From contig CAMWZB010000001.1 in NCBI GenBank assembly GCA_947178655.1, positions 1-23,590 on the forward strand: a stretch of 23,590 bases of DNA, read 5' to 3'. The position numbers and the translations under genes were made by a program. The notes under the pieces are model-generated. The model worked only from the letters and a program-made list of their open reading frames with translations, searched no databases and was not told where the DNA came from. Each line of letters starts with the position of its first letter. The stretch's first letter is position 1. Source of the stretch: an uncultured Porphyromonadaceae bacterium (GTDB lineage: Bacteria; Bacteroidota; Bacteroidia; Bacteroidales; Muribaculaceae). Positions 1-7,467 of this stretch are shown here, piece after piece.

Positions 1-746
1 GCGCCAAGGAACTCACCGAAGTACTCACCCAGAAAGACATGCCCGAAGAAGGCATGCACACCATCCCCGGCCTGCAGTACTACTGCATGACTCCCTACGA
101 TGCGTCATTCAAGGGCGTACATATCCTCTTCGACAAGGAGGACGTGAAGAACACGCTGGCCGAATACCTTGCAGCCAATGGCAAGACTCAGCTCCACATA
201 GCCGAAACTGAAAAATACGCTCACGTCACTTTCTTCTTCAACGGCGGCCGTGAGGCACCTTTCACCGGCGAAGAACGCGTGCTGGTGCCTTCGCCCAAAG
301 TGGCTACCTATGACCTGCAGCCTGAGATGAGCGCATTCGAGGTGAAGGACAAACTCGTCGATGCCATCGGCACTGAAAAGTACGACTTCATCGTTGTGAA
401 CTTCGCGAACGGCGACATGGTAGGACACACCGGCATCTATCCCGCCATTCAGAAAGCTGTAGAGACACTCGACTCCTGCATGCACGACACCATCGAGGCT
501 GCCAAGGCCCACGGATATGACACCATCATCATAGCCGACCACGGCAACGCCGACAATGCAGTGAACCCCGACGGCACTCCCAACACGGCTCACTCTCTCA
601 ATCCCGTGCCTTTCATCTACGTATCCGACGATGCCAACGCGAAGGTTGAGAACGGCATCCTCGCCGACGTAGCTCCCTCCATCCTCCACATCCTGGGCAT
701 GCAGCAGCCCTCCGAGATGACCGGTCACGACCTCATCAAAGACTGA
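1..746 (+). CDS. gpmI: 2,3-bisphosphoglycerate-independent phosphoglycerate mutase, C-terminal part (5' end outside window)
   Basis: This enzyme interconverts 3- and 2-phosphoglycerate in glycolysis and gluconeogenesis in the cytoplasm, using two manganese ions. The reading frame is open from base 3, so about 247 residues are visible of a family length near 505-515. The N-terminal half, with the phosphoserine nucleophile, lies outside the window. Visible family motifs are [13 protein letters not shown], then [12 protein letters not shown], which carries the Asp and His metal ligands, then ADHGNAD with an Asp-His pair, then AHSLNPVPF with the last metal His. All C-terminal metal ligands are therefore present. 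The Met at 39 is internal, not a start. A strong terminator follows 27 bases after the stop, so this gene ends its transcript. The family call is very secure; only the missing start is uncertain. Confidence 0.96.
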   Translation, partial: AKELTEVLTQKDMPEEGMHTIPGLQYYCMTPYDASFKGVHILFDKEDVKNTLAEYLAANGKTQLHIAETEKYAHVTFFFNGGREAPFTGEERVLVPSPKVATYDLQPEMSAFEVKDKLVDAIGTEKYDFIVVNFANGDMVGHTGIYPAIQKAVETLDSCMHDTIEAAKAHGYDTIIIADHGNADNAVNPDGTPNTAHSLNPVPFIYVSDDANAKVENGILADVAPSILHILGMQQPSEMTGHDLIKD

Positions 747-772
747 CAGCAACTCCGCATTCATATCATAAC

Positions 773-841
773 GGCTCCGCCGACAGCATTCCCGCCAACA
801 GGGATGCCGTCGACGGAGTCTCTGCTTTTTTTCTGTTTTTT
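773..841 (+). terminator. Intrinsic terminator after gpmI
   Basis: The arms 773-792 and 801-820 pair over about 20 positions with two mismatches and two G-T pairs. The loop is short (793-800). Two T runs follow (826-832 and 836-841). It sits 27 bases after the gpmI stop and about 115 bases before the next start, as expected for a rho-independent terminator. Confidence 0.85.
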
Positions 842-896
842 CATCCTTCATTCAAAATTTTTCACTAAAAATAGGCGGACGCTGCAAGAAGTTTCG

Positions 897-904
897 TAAC
901 TTTA
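897..904 (+). promoter_or_regulatory. Possible -7 element for the RelA/SpoT-like gene
   Basis: TAACTTTA matches seven of eight positions of the Bacteroidetes -7 consensus TAnnTTTG and lies 52 bases before the ATG at 956. No TTTG is found about 20 bases upstream, so the call is weak. Confidence 0.35.
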
Positions 905-955
905 CACTCTATTACCATAAAGACTACCTTCAGCCACACTCTAATCCTCAGAAAT

Positions 956-2830
956 ATGCCGACAGACTATAATGAAATAATCGAGCGACAGGCCGGACAT
1001 GTGTTTGACATTATGGCTCCGCGCGTGAGCGAAGCCGACATGGCACGTCTCCGCGAGGCTTTCGAACTCGCCCGAGTGGCTCATGCCATGCAGAAGCGCA
1101 AGACCGGGGAGCCTTACATACTCCATCCCATCGCAGTGGCCACCATCGCGGCCGAAGAACTCGGACTCGACACCAATTCTGTCATCGCGGCATTCCTCCA
1201 CGACGTTGTCGAAGACTCGGCATACTCTCAGGAGTACATTCGCGAACACTTCGGCGACGACGTTGAGTTCATTGTGTCAGTGGTCACAAAGCAGAAAAAA
1301 GAGAAATACACAGCGTCGCGCCAGGTGGACAACTACCGGCAGATGCTCAACTCTGTGCAGTACGACATCCGCGCTCTTCTGGTCAAACTGGCCGACCGGC
1401 TGCACAATATGCGCACGCTCTCTTCTATGAAGCCTGACAAGCAGATGAAAATCGCCGGAGAGACCGACTACTTCTATGCTCCGCTTGCCAACCGTCTCGG
1501 CTTCTACAACGTAAAGACCGAGCTCGAGAATCTCAGCTTCAAATTCCGCTGTCCTCACGAATTTGCCGAACTCGAAGGACTCATCCGCCGCGACGAGAAC
1601 GCCCAGCACGAACGTCTGTCCGTCTTCTGCGACGAAATCCGAGAGACTCTCGCCGATGCCGGATTCGAAGGCATCGATGTCTATGTGCAGTACAGACATC
1701 CCTACAGCATCTGGCGCAAGATGCACAAGTACGGAGACGATTTCAATCATCTGAAGTACCGCCACTTCACCGAAATAGTATTCGACTGTCCCGATGTGGC
1801 ACAGGAGAAGGACATGACGCTACGCATCTACTCTGTCCTCACAGACCGGTTCAGAGAGAAGCCCGGCGGCATATCCAACTACATTGACTCTCCGAAAGAG
1901 AACGGCTACCAGAGTTTCCACGTCAAGCTGCTGGCCGACTTCGGCAGATGGCAGGAAGTGCACATATCGAGCCGACGCATGGTACGCGACTCCTGCATGG
2001 GATGCCTTGCCGACCGTCCGGAGGACAACATCCGGAAATGGATAGAGAAATTCCGCCAGGTGCTGCGCGAGATATCCAGGCAGAACGATGCCGACGGCAC
2101 AGTCTTCATCGAGAAAGTCGTCACATCGTTCTACAACGACGACATAATGACATTCACACCCGAAGGCACTGCCGTCGTACTCCCACAGCGTGCCACGGTA
2201 CTTGACTTCGCCTATGAAGTAGACCCGCGCAAGGCCGAAAACGCTAAATACGCACGCCTCAACGGATTCCTCTCCTCTATCAAAGCACCGCTCAGACGCG
2301 GCGATGTCGTAGAGATATTCACCGATCCGCAGAGCCACCCGCAGCTCGACTGGCTCGACGCATGTGTGAGCTACAAAGCCAAGAAAGCCATAAGCAACTA
2401 CCTCGCACAGATACCTTCGCCACCCTTCCGCCGCTGCGAACTGTGCATGCCTATCCCGGGCGAAGAAGTGATAGGATTCAGAAACCGCGACGGCTACCTC
2501 ACTCTCCACAAGCGTGACTGTCCAACCGCCATCAGACTGGCATCGCAGCACGGCGACGACATAGAGTCAGTCGACTTCCTTCCCGCATCGACACTCTACC
2601 CCACTTCAATCACCATAAAGGCAGTCGACCGCTACCATCTTTTCATCGATCTGGTCGAGTGCATCACCAACGAACTCAAGCTCACCATCAACAGTTTCAA
2701 CACCGAGACTGTCGACTCTATCGTCACTTGCAACATCGCTTTAGGCGTACACTCCTACGACGAACTCGAATCCATCATGCACCACATCGCATCCATACCC
2801 TCCGTCGACGAGGTCAAGCGTAACAAATGA
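956..2830 (+). CDS. RelA/SpoT homolog: (p)ppGpp hydrolase with degenerate synthetase domain
   Basis: This is a 624-residue cytoplasmic alarmone enzyme, shorter than the usual 730-750. Domain order is HD hydrolase (about 30-190), synthetase-like (about 230-345), TGS (about 390-455), a zinc-finger-like block beginning RRCELCMPIPG, and a short ACT-like tail. The hydrolase residues all look intact: R48, H57, H82-D83, E86-D87, D147 and N151. The synthetase half is damaged. The usual R-x-K before YSIWRK is Q245/R247, the catalytic Asp of the YD-x-RA-x-R motif is Tyr268, and that motif's last Arg is Glu273. NGYQS and the catalytic Glu334 (EVHI) remain. The protein is therefore probably a hydrolase that makes little or no ppGpp (inference). 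Bacteroidetes commonly carry two RelA/SpoT homologs, and this may be the specialised one. The stop overlaps the longest frame of the next gene, suggesting co-transcription. Confidence 0.92.
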   Translation: MPTDYNEIIERQAGHVFDIMAPRVSEADMARLREAFELARVAHAMQKRKTGEPYILHPIAVATIAAEELGLDTNSVIAAFLHDVVEDSAYSQEYIREHFGDDVEFIVSVVTKQKKEKYTASRQVDNYRQMLNSVQYDIRALLVKLADRLHNMRTLSSMKPDKQMKIAGETDYFYAPLANRLGFYNVKTELENLSFKFRCPHEFAELEGLIRRDENAQHERLSVFCDEIRETLADAGFEGIDVYVQYRHPYSIWRKMHKYGDDFNHLKYRHFTEIVFDCPDVAQEKDMTLRIYSVLTDRFREKPGGISNYIDSPKENGYQSFHVKLLADFGRWQEVHISSRRMVRDSCMGCLADRPEDNIRKWIEKFRQVLREISRQNDADGTVFIEKVVTSFYNDDIMTFTPEGTAVVLPQRATVLDFAYEVDPRKAENAKYARLNGFLSSIKAPLRRGDVVEIFTDPQSHPQLDWLDACVSYKAKKAISNYLAQIPSPPFRRCELCMPIPGEEVIGFRNRDGYLTLHKRDCPTAIRLASQHGDDIESVDFLPASTLYPTSITIKAVDRYHLFIDLVECITNELKLTINSFNTETVDSIVTCNIALGVHSYDELESIMHHIASIPSVDEVKRNK

Positions 2831-2853
2831 CACATATATTTCACACCACACCT

Positions 2854-3843
2854 ATGAAAACTCTCAAGGCAACACTCCTCCTTCCCGTCGCCGCAGCCAT
2901 TCTCGGTTCTTGCGGCACCAGTACAGAAACCTCACAGAAAGAGCCTTTCGCAGGCTACCTCTTCGCCTACTTCACCGGCAACGACTCCATTCAGGAACAA
3001 GTATGCTACGCCCTTGCTGACACTTCGCTCAATTTCAAAGCGCTCAACGGCAACCGGCCTGTCATATCCTCCGCCGCCATCAGCCAGACAGGAGGCGTGC
3101 GCGACCCCTTCATCCTCCGCTGTCAGGGCGACTCGACATTCTACATGGTCGTCACCGACATGACTTCGTCCAAAGGATGGGACTCAAACCGTGCGATGGT
3201 GCTTCTGAAGTCGGATGACCTTGTCAACTGGACATCGAGTGTGGTCAACATTCAGGAAAAATACGACGGACAAGAGGACCTTAAGCGCGTATGGGCGCCT
3301 CAGGTCATCTTCGACGCCGAAGCCGGGAAGTATCTCGTCTACTGGTCCATGAAGCACGGCGACGGTCCCGACATCATATATCGTGCTTATGCCAACCCTG
3401 ACTTCACAGACATCGAAGGCGAGCCGGTGCCGCTCTTCATCCCTGAGAGCGGCCTGTCGTGCATCGACGGCGACATCATCTTCAAGGACGGAATCTACCA
3501 CCTGTTCTACAAGACCGAAGGCAATGGGAACGGCATCCGTGAAGCCACCACAACATCGCTCACCTCCGGCAGATGGGCCGAAGACCAGGAGTACAAACAA
3601 CTCACCACAGACCCCGTCGAAGGCTCAGGCATATTCCGACTCATCGACTCGGATGACTACGTCCTCATGTACGATGTCTATATGCACGGCCGCTATGAAT
3701 TCTGCCGGACCTCCGACCTTGTCCGTTTCGAACCCCTTGGCCATGAAGTGACCATGGACTTCCACCCGCGCCACGGCTCAGTCATCCCCGTGACAGCCAC
3801 AGAGATGTCACGTCTCCGTCAGGCATTCGACAACGAAGAATGA
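2854..3843 (+). CDS. Glycoside hydrolase family 43-like lipoprotein
   Basis: The protein has 329 residues from the chosen start. An upstream in-frame ATG at 2827 overlaps the previous stop, but the ATG at 2854 opens a clean SPII signal (MKTLKATLLL, lipobox ILGSC, lipid Cys20), so it is preferred. The fold expected is a five-bladed beta-propeller. The likely catalytic triad is visible: Asp84 in GGVRDPFIL (base), Asp205 in IDGDIIF (pKa modulator) and Glu256 in VEGSG (acid). The VWAPQ and YLVYWS blocks are also typical of GH43. GH43 enzymes remove arabinose, xylose or galactose residues from glycans; the substrate here cannot be read from the sequence. It should sit lipid-anchored in the periplasm or on the surface. 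It directly follows the RelA/SpoT gene and is probably in the same transcript. Confidence 0.85.
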   Translation: MKTLKATLLLPVAAAILGSCGTSTETSQKEPFAGYLFAYFTGNDSIQEQVCYALADTSLNFKALNGNRPVISSAAISQTGGVRDPFILRCQGDSTFYMVVTDMTSSKGWDSNRAMVLLKSDDLVNWTSSVVNIQEKYDGQEDLKRVWAPQVIFDAEAGKYLVYWSMKHGDGPDIIYRAYANPDFTDIEGEPVPLFIPESGLSCIDGDIIFKDGIYHLFYKTEGNGNGIREATTTSLTSGRWAEDQEYKQLTTDPVEGSGIFRLIDSDDYVLMYDVYMHGRYEFCRTSDLVRFEPLGHEVTMDFHPRHGSVIPVTATEMSRLRQAFDNEE

Positions 3844-3895
3844 AACCTTAACACTTTTTGTTAATTTTATCTACTGCGCTTCGGCCGATTTTTGC

Positions 3896-3903
3896 TAATT
3901 TTG
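3896..3903 (+). promoter_or_regulatory. Possible -7 element for the META lipoprotein operon
   Basis: TAATTTTG is a perfect match to TAnnTTTG and lies 82 bases before the ATG at 3985. No TTTG occurs at the expected spacing of about 20 bases upstream. A promoter here would start the META, nitroreductase and helicase genes. Confidence 0.4.
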
Positions 3904-3984
3904 AAGTCGTTTCCTCCGCCGGCAGTCCGCAACTTTTCGCATGGCCCGGCGTTGTACAATTGTATTAATACTACAAGCCAACGT

Positions 3985-4923
3985 ATGAAAACACGATTGA
4001 TAATATCAGCAATGCTGGCCGGAGCGCTTATGCTCGGTTCATGCTCTATCTTCAAAGGGTCTACCACGTCTGACAATTCTTCGGGTACAATCAACACCAC
4101 CGCTGTAAAACCGGGCAAGAAAGACAAGAAGAATCGAAAACACAAGAACAAAGGCAATGACGATGAACGGTCGCGCGCGTCCGAACTCAACGTCAAGCCC
4201 ACCGCCGAACAGCTCTGCGGTGGACAGTGGACCATCATGTCGGTAGGAAAAGTCTCCATCGAGGCGGAAGACGACACTCCGTACGTGAACTTCGATGACA
4301 AAGGACGGTTCTACGCCTCCGACGGATGCAACATCATCAACGGCGACTATGCGCTCCGCAGTGACGGCACGCTGGCATTCTCTCACGTTCTGTCGACCAT
4401 GAAGTACTGCCCCGACGTCGAGTACAGCGCTCTGATTGCGTCCATGCTTAACGATAATACCGCCACCGCCGTCGACTGCCGTCAGATAGGGGCTGATACA
4501 TATCTTTACTTCAAAAACAATACAGGCAATATCATGATGACACTCCGTCGGCACAATATGGAATTCCTCAACGGCAACTGGCTGGTGACCTCAATCGACG
4601 GCAAGAAAATCAACGACGATGAAGTCACGATATTCATCGACATCCCCGAGCTGAAGATACACGGCAACACCGGATGCAACTTCTTCAACGGCGACATCTA
4701 CATCGACCCTCAGACATCCAATGCCATCGACTTCTCTAATATGGGACTCACTCGCATGGCCTGTCCCAAAGCCGACCGGGAAAGCGCAATGCTCGTGGCT
4801 CTTGAGACAACCCGCACGGCCATAGCCGGCAAAAATGACGACACTGTCCTTTTCATCAACTCAAAGGGAAAGGAAGTCATGACACTAAAACGAATACCTC
4901 TTTCCGAACAGAACAATGAATAA
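3985..4923 (+). CDS. Lipoprotein with two tandem META (HslJ-like) domains
   Basis: The protein has 312 residues from ATG 3985. The longer frame begins with a TTG at 3892 that overlaps the candidate -7 element and places 31 extra residues before the signal peptide, so it is rejected. The SPII signal reads MKTRLIISAML with lipobox LMLGSC. A lysine-rich linker follows (KPGKKDKKNRKHKNK). Two related domains come next, each with a WTIMSV or WLVTSI opening, a DGCN-IINGDY or TGCN-FFNGDI block, a MKYCP or MACPK block and a final MTLRR or MTLKR strand. These are hallmarks of META domains, known from HslJ (a heat-shock protein linked to novobiocin resistance) and from secreted proteins. The exact role is unknown; envelope stress is a reasonable guess. 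It overlaps the nitroreductase gene by 8 bases, indicating an operon. Confidence 0.85.
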   Translation: MKTRLIISAMLAGALMLGSCSIFKGSTTSDNSSGTINTTAVKPGKKDKKNRKHKNKGNDDERSRASELNVKPTAEQLCGGQWTIMSVGKVSIEAEDDTPYVNFDDKGRFYASDGCNIINGDYALRSDGTLAFSHVLSTMKYCPDVEYSALIASMLNDNTATAVDCRQIGADTYLYFKNNTGNIMMTLRRHNMEFLNGNWLVTSIDGKKINDDEVTIFIDIPELKIHGNTGCNFFNGDIYIDPQTSNAIDFSNMGLTRMACPKADRESAMLVALETTRTAIAGKNDDTVLFINSKGKEVMTLKRIPLSEQNNE

Positions 4924-5662
4924 TCTCGAGTACTTCAACAACCGCGCATCCGTACGTGACTTCGACCCCGACAGGCACGTATCAGAAGAGCTTCTCGACC
5001 AGCTCCTGGATGCAGCTTCGCACGCCCCTTCGACGGGCAATATGCAGCTCTACTCCGTAGTAGTCACCCGTGACCCCGAACGCAAGGCACACCTCGCCCA
5101 TCTGCATCTGGACCAGCCTGCGGCACGCAACTGCGACGTGATGCTCACTGTCTGCGCAGACGTCCACCGTTTCGACCTATGGTGCAAGGCTCGCAAGGCA
5201 CAGTCAGGTCTCAACAACCCCGGAGGACGCATGTCGGCCATCGAAGACGCATCGATATTCGCCCAGCAGTTCATCACCGCCGCCGAAATGAACGGCCTCG
5301 GTTGCTGCTACCTCGGCTCGGCTGCCTACGACATGACCGGATTCTCCGAAGCCCTGAAGCTGCCCAAAGGCGTCATACCACTCTTCGGCATAGCCCTCGG
5401 ATGGCCGTCGGCTGTAGGCAAACCTTCTGACCGGCTTCCTCTTGATGCCATCGTCAGCCACGAGGTATACCACGAACCGACTCTTGCCGACATCGACAGC
5501 TACTATGCCGAGAAAGAGAGCCTCGAAGACTCTGCAAAATACATCGCCGAGAACAACAAGGAGACGCTCGCTCAGGTTTATGCCGACGTACGCTATCCGC
5601 GCGAGCGGAACGAACGAACCGGCATAGAACTCATGAAGTTCCTCTCCGCCTCCGACGACTGA
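4916..5662 (+). CDS. NfsA/Frp-type nitroreductase, FMN-dependent
   Basis: This 248-residue cytoplasmic flavoenzyme has NAD(P)H-dependent nitroreductase or flavin-reductase motifs. RASVRDF near residue 10 holds the Arg and Ser that bind the FMN phosphate. APSTGNMQLYS (about 38-48) and GLGCCYLG (about 127-134) are typical of the family, as is the C-terminal HEVYHEP stretch. Family members use FMN to reduce nitroaromatics, quinones or flavins; the natural substrate cannot be told from sequence. Its ATG lies inside the last codons of the META gene, and its stop overlaps the helicase start (TGATG), so the three genes are probably co-transcribed and translationally coupled. Confidence 0.9.
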   Translation: MNNLEYFNNRASVRDFDPDRHVSEELLDQLLDAASHAPSTGNMQLYSVVVTRDPERKAHLAHLHLDQPAARNCDVMLTVCADVHRFDLWCKARKAQSGLNNPGGRMSAIEDASIFAQQFITAAEMNGLGCCYLGSAAYDMTGFSEALKLPKGVIPLFGIALGWPSAVGKPSDRLPLDAIVSHEVYHEPTLADIDSYYAEKESLEDSAKYIAENNKETLAQVYADVRYPRERNERTGIELMKFLSASDD

Positions 5663-7239
5663 TGACCGTATCGCCACGTCGCGCAGCCGATACGCCGGAG
5701 AGTGGCATCGACATGGAGAATCCTGAATTCAGGGTTCTCCTGCGCCTTGTAGAAGAAACCAACGCGTCGATTTTCCTGACCGGCAAAGCCGGCACGGGAA
5801 AGTCGACGTTTCTGCGCTACATCATATCGCATACGCACAAGAAGCACGCCGTCCTTGCCCCTACGGGCGTCGCCGCCGTAAACGTCGGCGGACAGACCCT
5901 CCACTCATTCTTCCACCTTCCCCTACGGCCGGTCCTGCCTGACGACCCGGAGTTCCAACCCAAGCGCCTGCGCGACCGTCTGAACATCACCGGACGACAG
6001 ATCAAGCTCTTCCGAGAGGTCGAGCTTATCATCATTGACGAAATCTCAATGGTCCGTGCCGACGTCATCGATCTGGTCGACCGCATCCTGCGCACATTCG
6101 GCGGTGACCGCCGCAAGCCATTCGGAGGCAAGCAGCTGCTCCTGGTCGGCGATGTATTCCAGCTCGAGCCTGTGGTCACGACCGAAGACCGCAACATCCT
6201 CCAGCACAGATACCGCCATCCGTTCTTCTTCAATGCCTGCGTATTCGCCGACTTCGGACTATCATCAATCGAGCTCCGCAAAGTATACCGCCAGAACGAG
6301 ACATCCTTTGTCGAGATACTCGACCGTTTTCGCGACGGCACTCCATCGCACTCCGACATCCTGGCCATCAACAGCCGATTGACCGACGGCGACACGACCG
6401 ACGGCGACACTTCGCACATGGTCATGACACTGGCAGCAAGACGCGACACCGTCCGCCGCATCAACGCCACCATGCTCGAGCAAATCGAGGCCAAGCCCGT
6501 CACATACCGCGGCGAGGTGACAGGCGAATTTCCCGAATCTGCCTACCCTACCGACCTCGAACTCATACTCAAGACAGGCGCACAGGTCATTTTTCTCCGC
6601 AACGACCCGGAGCGCCGCTTCGTCAACGGCACCCTCGGACGCGTCATCACCGCCACGGCAGATACCCTCACCGTGCAGCTTGAGAACGGCACAGAACTCG
6701 ACGTCGATCCGGTCATGTGGGAAAACGTGTCATACGAGTACGACAGCAAGAACAAGACTGTGGCCACCCACGTCAAGGGCACATTCACACAGTACCCCGT
6801 CCGCACCGCCTGGGCCCTCACCATACACAAGAGCCAGGGACTGACATTCGACTGCGTCGACATAGACCTCGGCGGAGGAGCCTTTGCCGGAGGACAGGTC
6901 TACGTGGCTCTGAGCCGCTGCCGCACGCTCGACGGCATCCGCCTGCACACTCACATCGGCGCCCACGACGTATTCGTCAACCCCGAAGTCATCCGCTTCA
7001 GCCGCACCTTCAACGATCGACGCGAGCAGGAAGAAGCCCTGCGGCGCGCCGGTGCCGACCGGCTGCTCAAAGAGGCGTCAGCCGCCTTCGGTCGCGCCGA
7101 CTTCCGCACCGCCGTCGATAAAGTCCACGAAGCTTTCATCGCCAATCCTGCACTGAACACCCCGGTCATGCGGCGCTATATCTCCATGCGCCTCACAGCC
7201 GCGCTTTCCCGCTCGACCGGGAAGCGCCGCAAGAAGTAA
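5662..7239 (+). CDS. Pif1/RecD-like superfamily 1 DNA helicase
   Basis: This is a 525-residue ATP-dependent DNA helicase. Visible motifs in order are Walker A (GKAGTGKS, 41-48), an APTGVAAVNVGG motif Ia, Walker B (IIIDEISMV, 123-131), motif III (LLLVGDVFQLEP), VYRQNE, GAQVIFLRND and the C-terminal UvrD-like block AWALTIHKSQG followed by YVALSRC. This combination is typical of the Pif1 branch of SF1B helicases, which unwind structured DNA such as G-quadruplexes and help replication and repair. The C-terminal 70-80 residues are a basic helical extension. The start is either ATG 5662, which overlaps the nitroreductase stop, or ATG 5713 (MENPEF); the overlap favours the first. A perfect 15-base tandem duplication lies inside the gene at 6381-6410. 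Confidence 0.92.
   Translation: MTVSPRRAADTPESGIDMENPEFRVLLRLVEETNASIFLTGKAGTGKSTFLRYIISHTHKKHAVLAPTGVAAVNVGGQTLHSFFHLPLRPVLPDDPEFQPKRLRDRLNITGRQIKLFREVELIIIDEISMVRADVIDLVDRILRTFGGDRRKPFGGKQLLLVGDVFQLEPVVTTEDRNILQHRYRHPFFFNACVFADFGLSSIELRKVYRQNETSFVEILDRFRDGTPSHSDILAINSRLTDGDTTDGDTSHMVMTLAARRDTVRRINATMLEQIEAKPVTYRGEVTGEFPESAYPTDLELILKTGAQVIFLRNDPERRFVNGTLGRVITATADTLTVQLENGTELDVDPVMWENVSYEYDSKNKTVATHVKGTFTQYPVRTAWALTIHKSQGLTFDCVDIDLGGGAFAGGQVYVALSRCRTLDGIRLHTHIGAHDVFVNPEVIRFSRTFNDRREQEEALRRAGADRLLKEASAAFGRADFRTAVDKVHEAFIANPALNTPVMRRYISMRLTAALSRSTGKRRKK
6381..6410 (+). repeat. 15-bp perfect tandem duplication inside the helicase gene
   Basis: GACCGACGGCGACAC occurs twice back to back (6381-6395 and 6396-6410). 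It encodes Thr-Asp-Gly-Asp-Thr twice, so the frame is kept. It lies in a variable loop between the VYRQNE motif and the MTLAARR block. Confidence 0.9.
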
Positions 7240-7347
7240 ACCGCAATCCGCTGAAGCAACAGAACGACAGTGCGTTATGAATAGTAGATTTCGAAAACTG
7301 TCAATACTCCGGCTTTCACAACCGGTAATCAGACCATATAAAAAATA

Positions 7348-7379
7348 TTTGCACAATCGGATTATTGTCTGTAACTTTG
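7348..7379 (+). promoter_or_regulatory. Canonical Bacteroidetes promoter for the TerD/RING-like operon
   Basis: TTTG (7348-7351) and TAACTTTG (7372-7379) are separated by 20 bases, an exact fit to the -33/-7 consensus. Transcription would start near 7386, about 82 bases before the ATG at 7468 and right at the foot of the hairpin described next. Confidence 0.8.
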
Positions 7380-7386
7380 CAATATT

Positions 7387-7452
7387 AGGGCCAAGGACGG
7401 CCTACTTCTAATTTCATATGGGAAAATCGCAGCCGTCCAATTGCCCTTTTTT
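7387..7452 (+). terminator. Terminator-like hairpin in the leader (possible attenuator or small RNA end)
   Basis: AGGGC (7387-7391) pairs with GCCCT (7443-7447), and GGACGGC (7395-7401) pairs with GCCGTCC (7432-7438). Two A-T pairs can form between the two helices. A 30-base loop separates the arms, and a run of six T (7447-7452) follows directly. The hairpin begins one base after the predicted transcription start and ends 15 bases before the start codon. It could end the upstream helicase transcript, attenuate the downstream operon, or close a free small RNA of about 65 bases. Confidence 0.55.
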
Positions 7453-7467
7453 CATATACCTACCACA

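Noticed and set aside
1820..2551. Long minus-strand open frame opposite the RelA/SpoT-like gene (also 105-851 opposite gpmI)
   Set aside because: Both lie inside well-supported genes on the plus strand and contain no family motif.
3848..3868. Small hairpin TTAACA/TGTTAA with TTTT after the GH43-like gene
   Set aside because: The stem is only six A-T-rich base pairs, too weak to call a terminator with confidence.
7387..7452. preQ1 or another known riboswitch in the leader before the TerD/RING and queA genes
   Set aside because: I looked for the preQ1 hairpin with an A-rich tail, and for fluoride and manganese switch cores, and saw none. queA is also 2.2 kb downstream. The hairpin is kept as an unexplained terminator-like leader.
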